This document shows positions 63,886 to 64,000 of a stretch of DNA of 64,000 nucleotides, in pieces. This stretch comes from JANMDU01 sp031375105 (GTDB lineage: Bacteria; Pseudomonadota; Gammaproteobacteria; Burkholderiales; Burkholderiaceae_C), in assembly GCA_031375105.1 (NCBI GenBank), contig JANMHJ010000051.1:3563-67562 (forward strand). Direction: 5' to 3'. How positions within the stretch are numbered: the stretch's first letter is position 1; each line of letters opens with the position of its first letter. Under the pieces are notes generated by a model. It did no database searches and had not been told where the DNA came from. It was given only the letters and a program-made list of their open reading frames with translations. The position numbers and the translations under genes are program-made.

Positions 63886-64000
63886 TCAAGCCGCATACTG
63901 AACTCGCTTGTCTTGAAAGTAGCGCATCACACGCTCAGGGTTTTGCTCCAACATCGTCATATGCTCGACTGTTGCAGCGCGTAACTTGGCTTTTGTGCGC
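63886..64000 (-). CDS. C-terminal end of a gene entering from the right edge
   Basis: An open frame enters from the right edge and stops with TGA (complement of 63886-63888). The visible 37 residues include VEHMTMLEQNPERVMRYFQD and end KRVQYAA. The composition looks protein-like, but the piece is too short to name. Confidence 0.35.
   Translation of the reverse strand, partial: RTKAKLRAATVEHMTMLEQNPERVMRYFQDKRVQYAA

Overview
The window reads as a chromosomal segment of a betaproteobacterium of the order Burkholderiales, most likely a Comamonadaceae member. This is inferred from the gene families present: paired Bug-type solute-binding proteins, the rsmB-DUF4390-ntrY-ntrX block, a three-gene pntAA-pntAB-pntB transhydrogenase, and rne next to rluC. 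Genes are dense, on both strands, with many 1-4 nt stop/start overlaps. No phage, insertion sequence or CRISPR array is visible.

Layout. 0-1 kb: two coupled conserved genes, one cut by the window edge. 1-8.5 kb: an aerobic CoA-dependent aromatic catabolic operon, most likely for anthranilate (fused monooxygenase/reductase, MarR regulator, enoyl-CoA hydratase, acyl-CoA dehydrogenase, aryl-CoA ligase, RidA). It starts at a strong promoter that encloses a perfect 22-bp palindrome. 8.5-15 kb: a transporter, a dioxygenase, a PemK/MazF-like toxin-antitoxin candidate, VapBC, two Bug proteins and a small secreted protein. 15-21 kb: ferredoxin reductase, MutT-like and YqiA-like proteins, a YidD-like protein, RluC, and YefM-YoeB. 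21-29.5 kb: RNase E with a long leader, pyruvate kinase, and the dolP-like / SIS / yraN / rsmI block. 29.5-38 kb: housekeeping enzymes, cytochrome c' with a b-type cytochrome, M20 peptidase and hydrolases. 38-45 kb: an amino-acid block (racemase, two paralogous binding proteins, ornithine-cyclodeaminase-like and D-amino-acid-dehydrogenase-like enzymes, LysR). 45-50 kb: CorA and two TerC-family proteins read away from each other, each behind its own yybP-ykoY manganese riboswitch. 50-54 kb: the transhydrogenase. 54-63.5 kb: hemB, a LemA-like protein, a flavocytochrome c sulfide dehydrogenase pair, rsmB, DUF4390, ntrY, ntrX. 63.5 kb to the end: tRNA-Phe and a gene-poor tail.

The most striking features are three dispersed repeat families. 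(1) A 40-bp element with about 18 copies. Twelve of them lie within or overlap coding sequence, where they encode signal peptides, internal loops and C-terminal tails. (2) Three 130-150 bp elements built from inverted CGCGAAAG-rich arms, two of them inside the aromatic operon. (3) Four long stem-loops that share the same conserved loop strands but have different, mostly G:U-tolerant stems, which is the pattern expected of a structured RNA or a hairpin-targeting mobile element.

All functional calls come from reading the sequence and recalling families. No database search was run.
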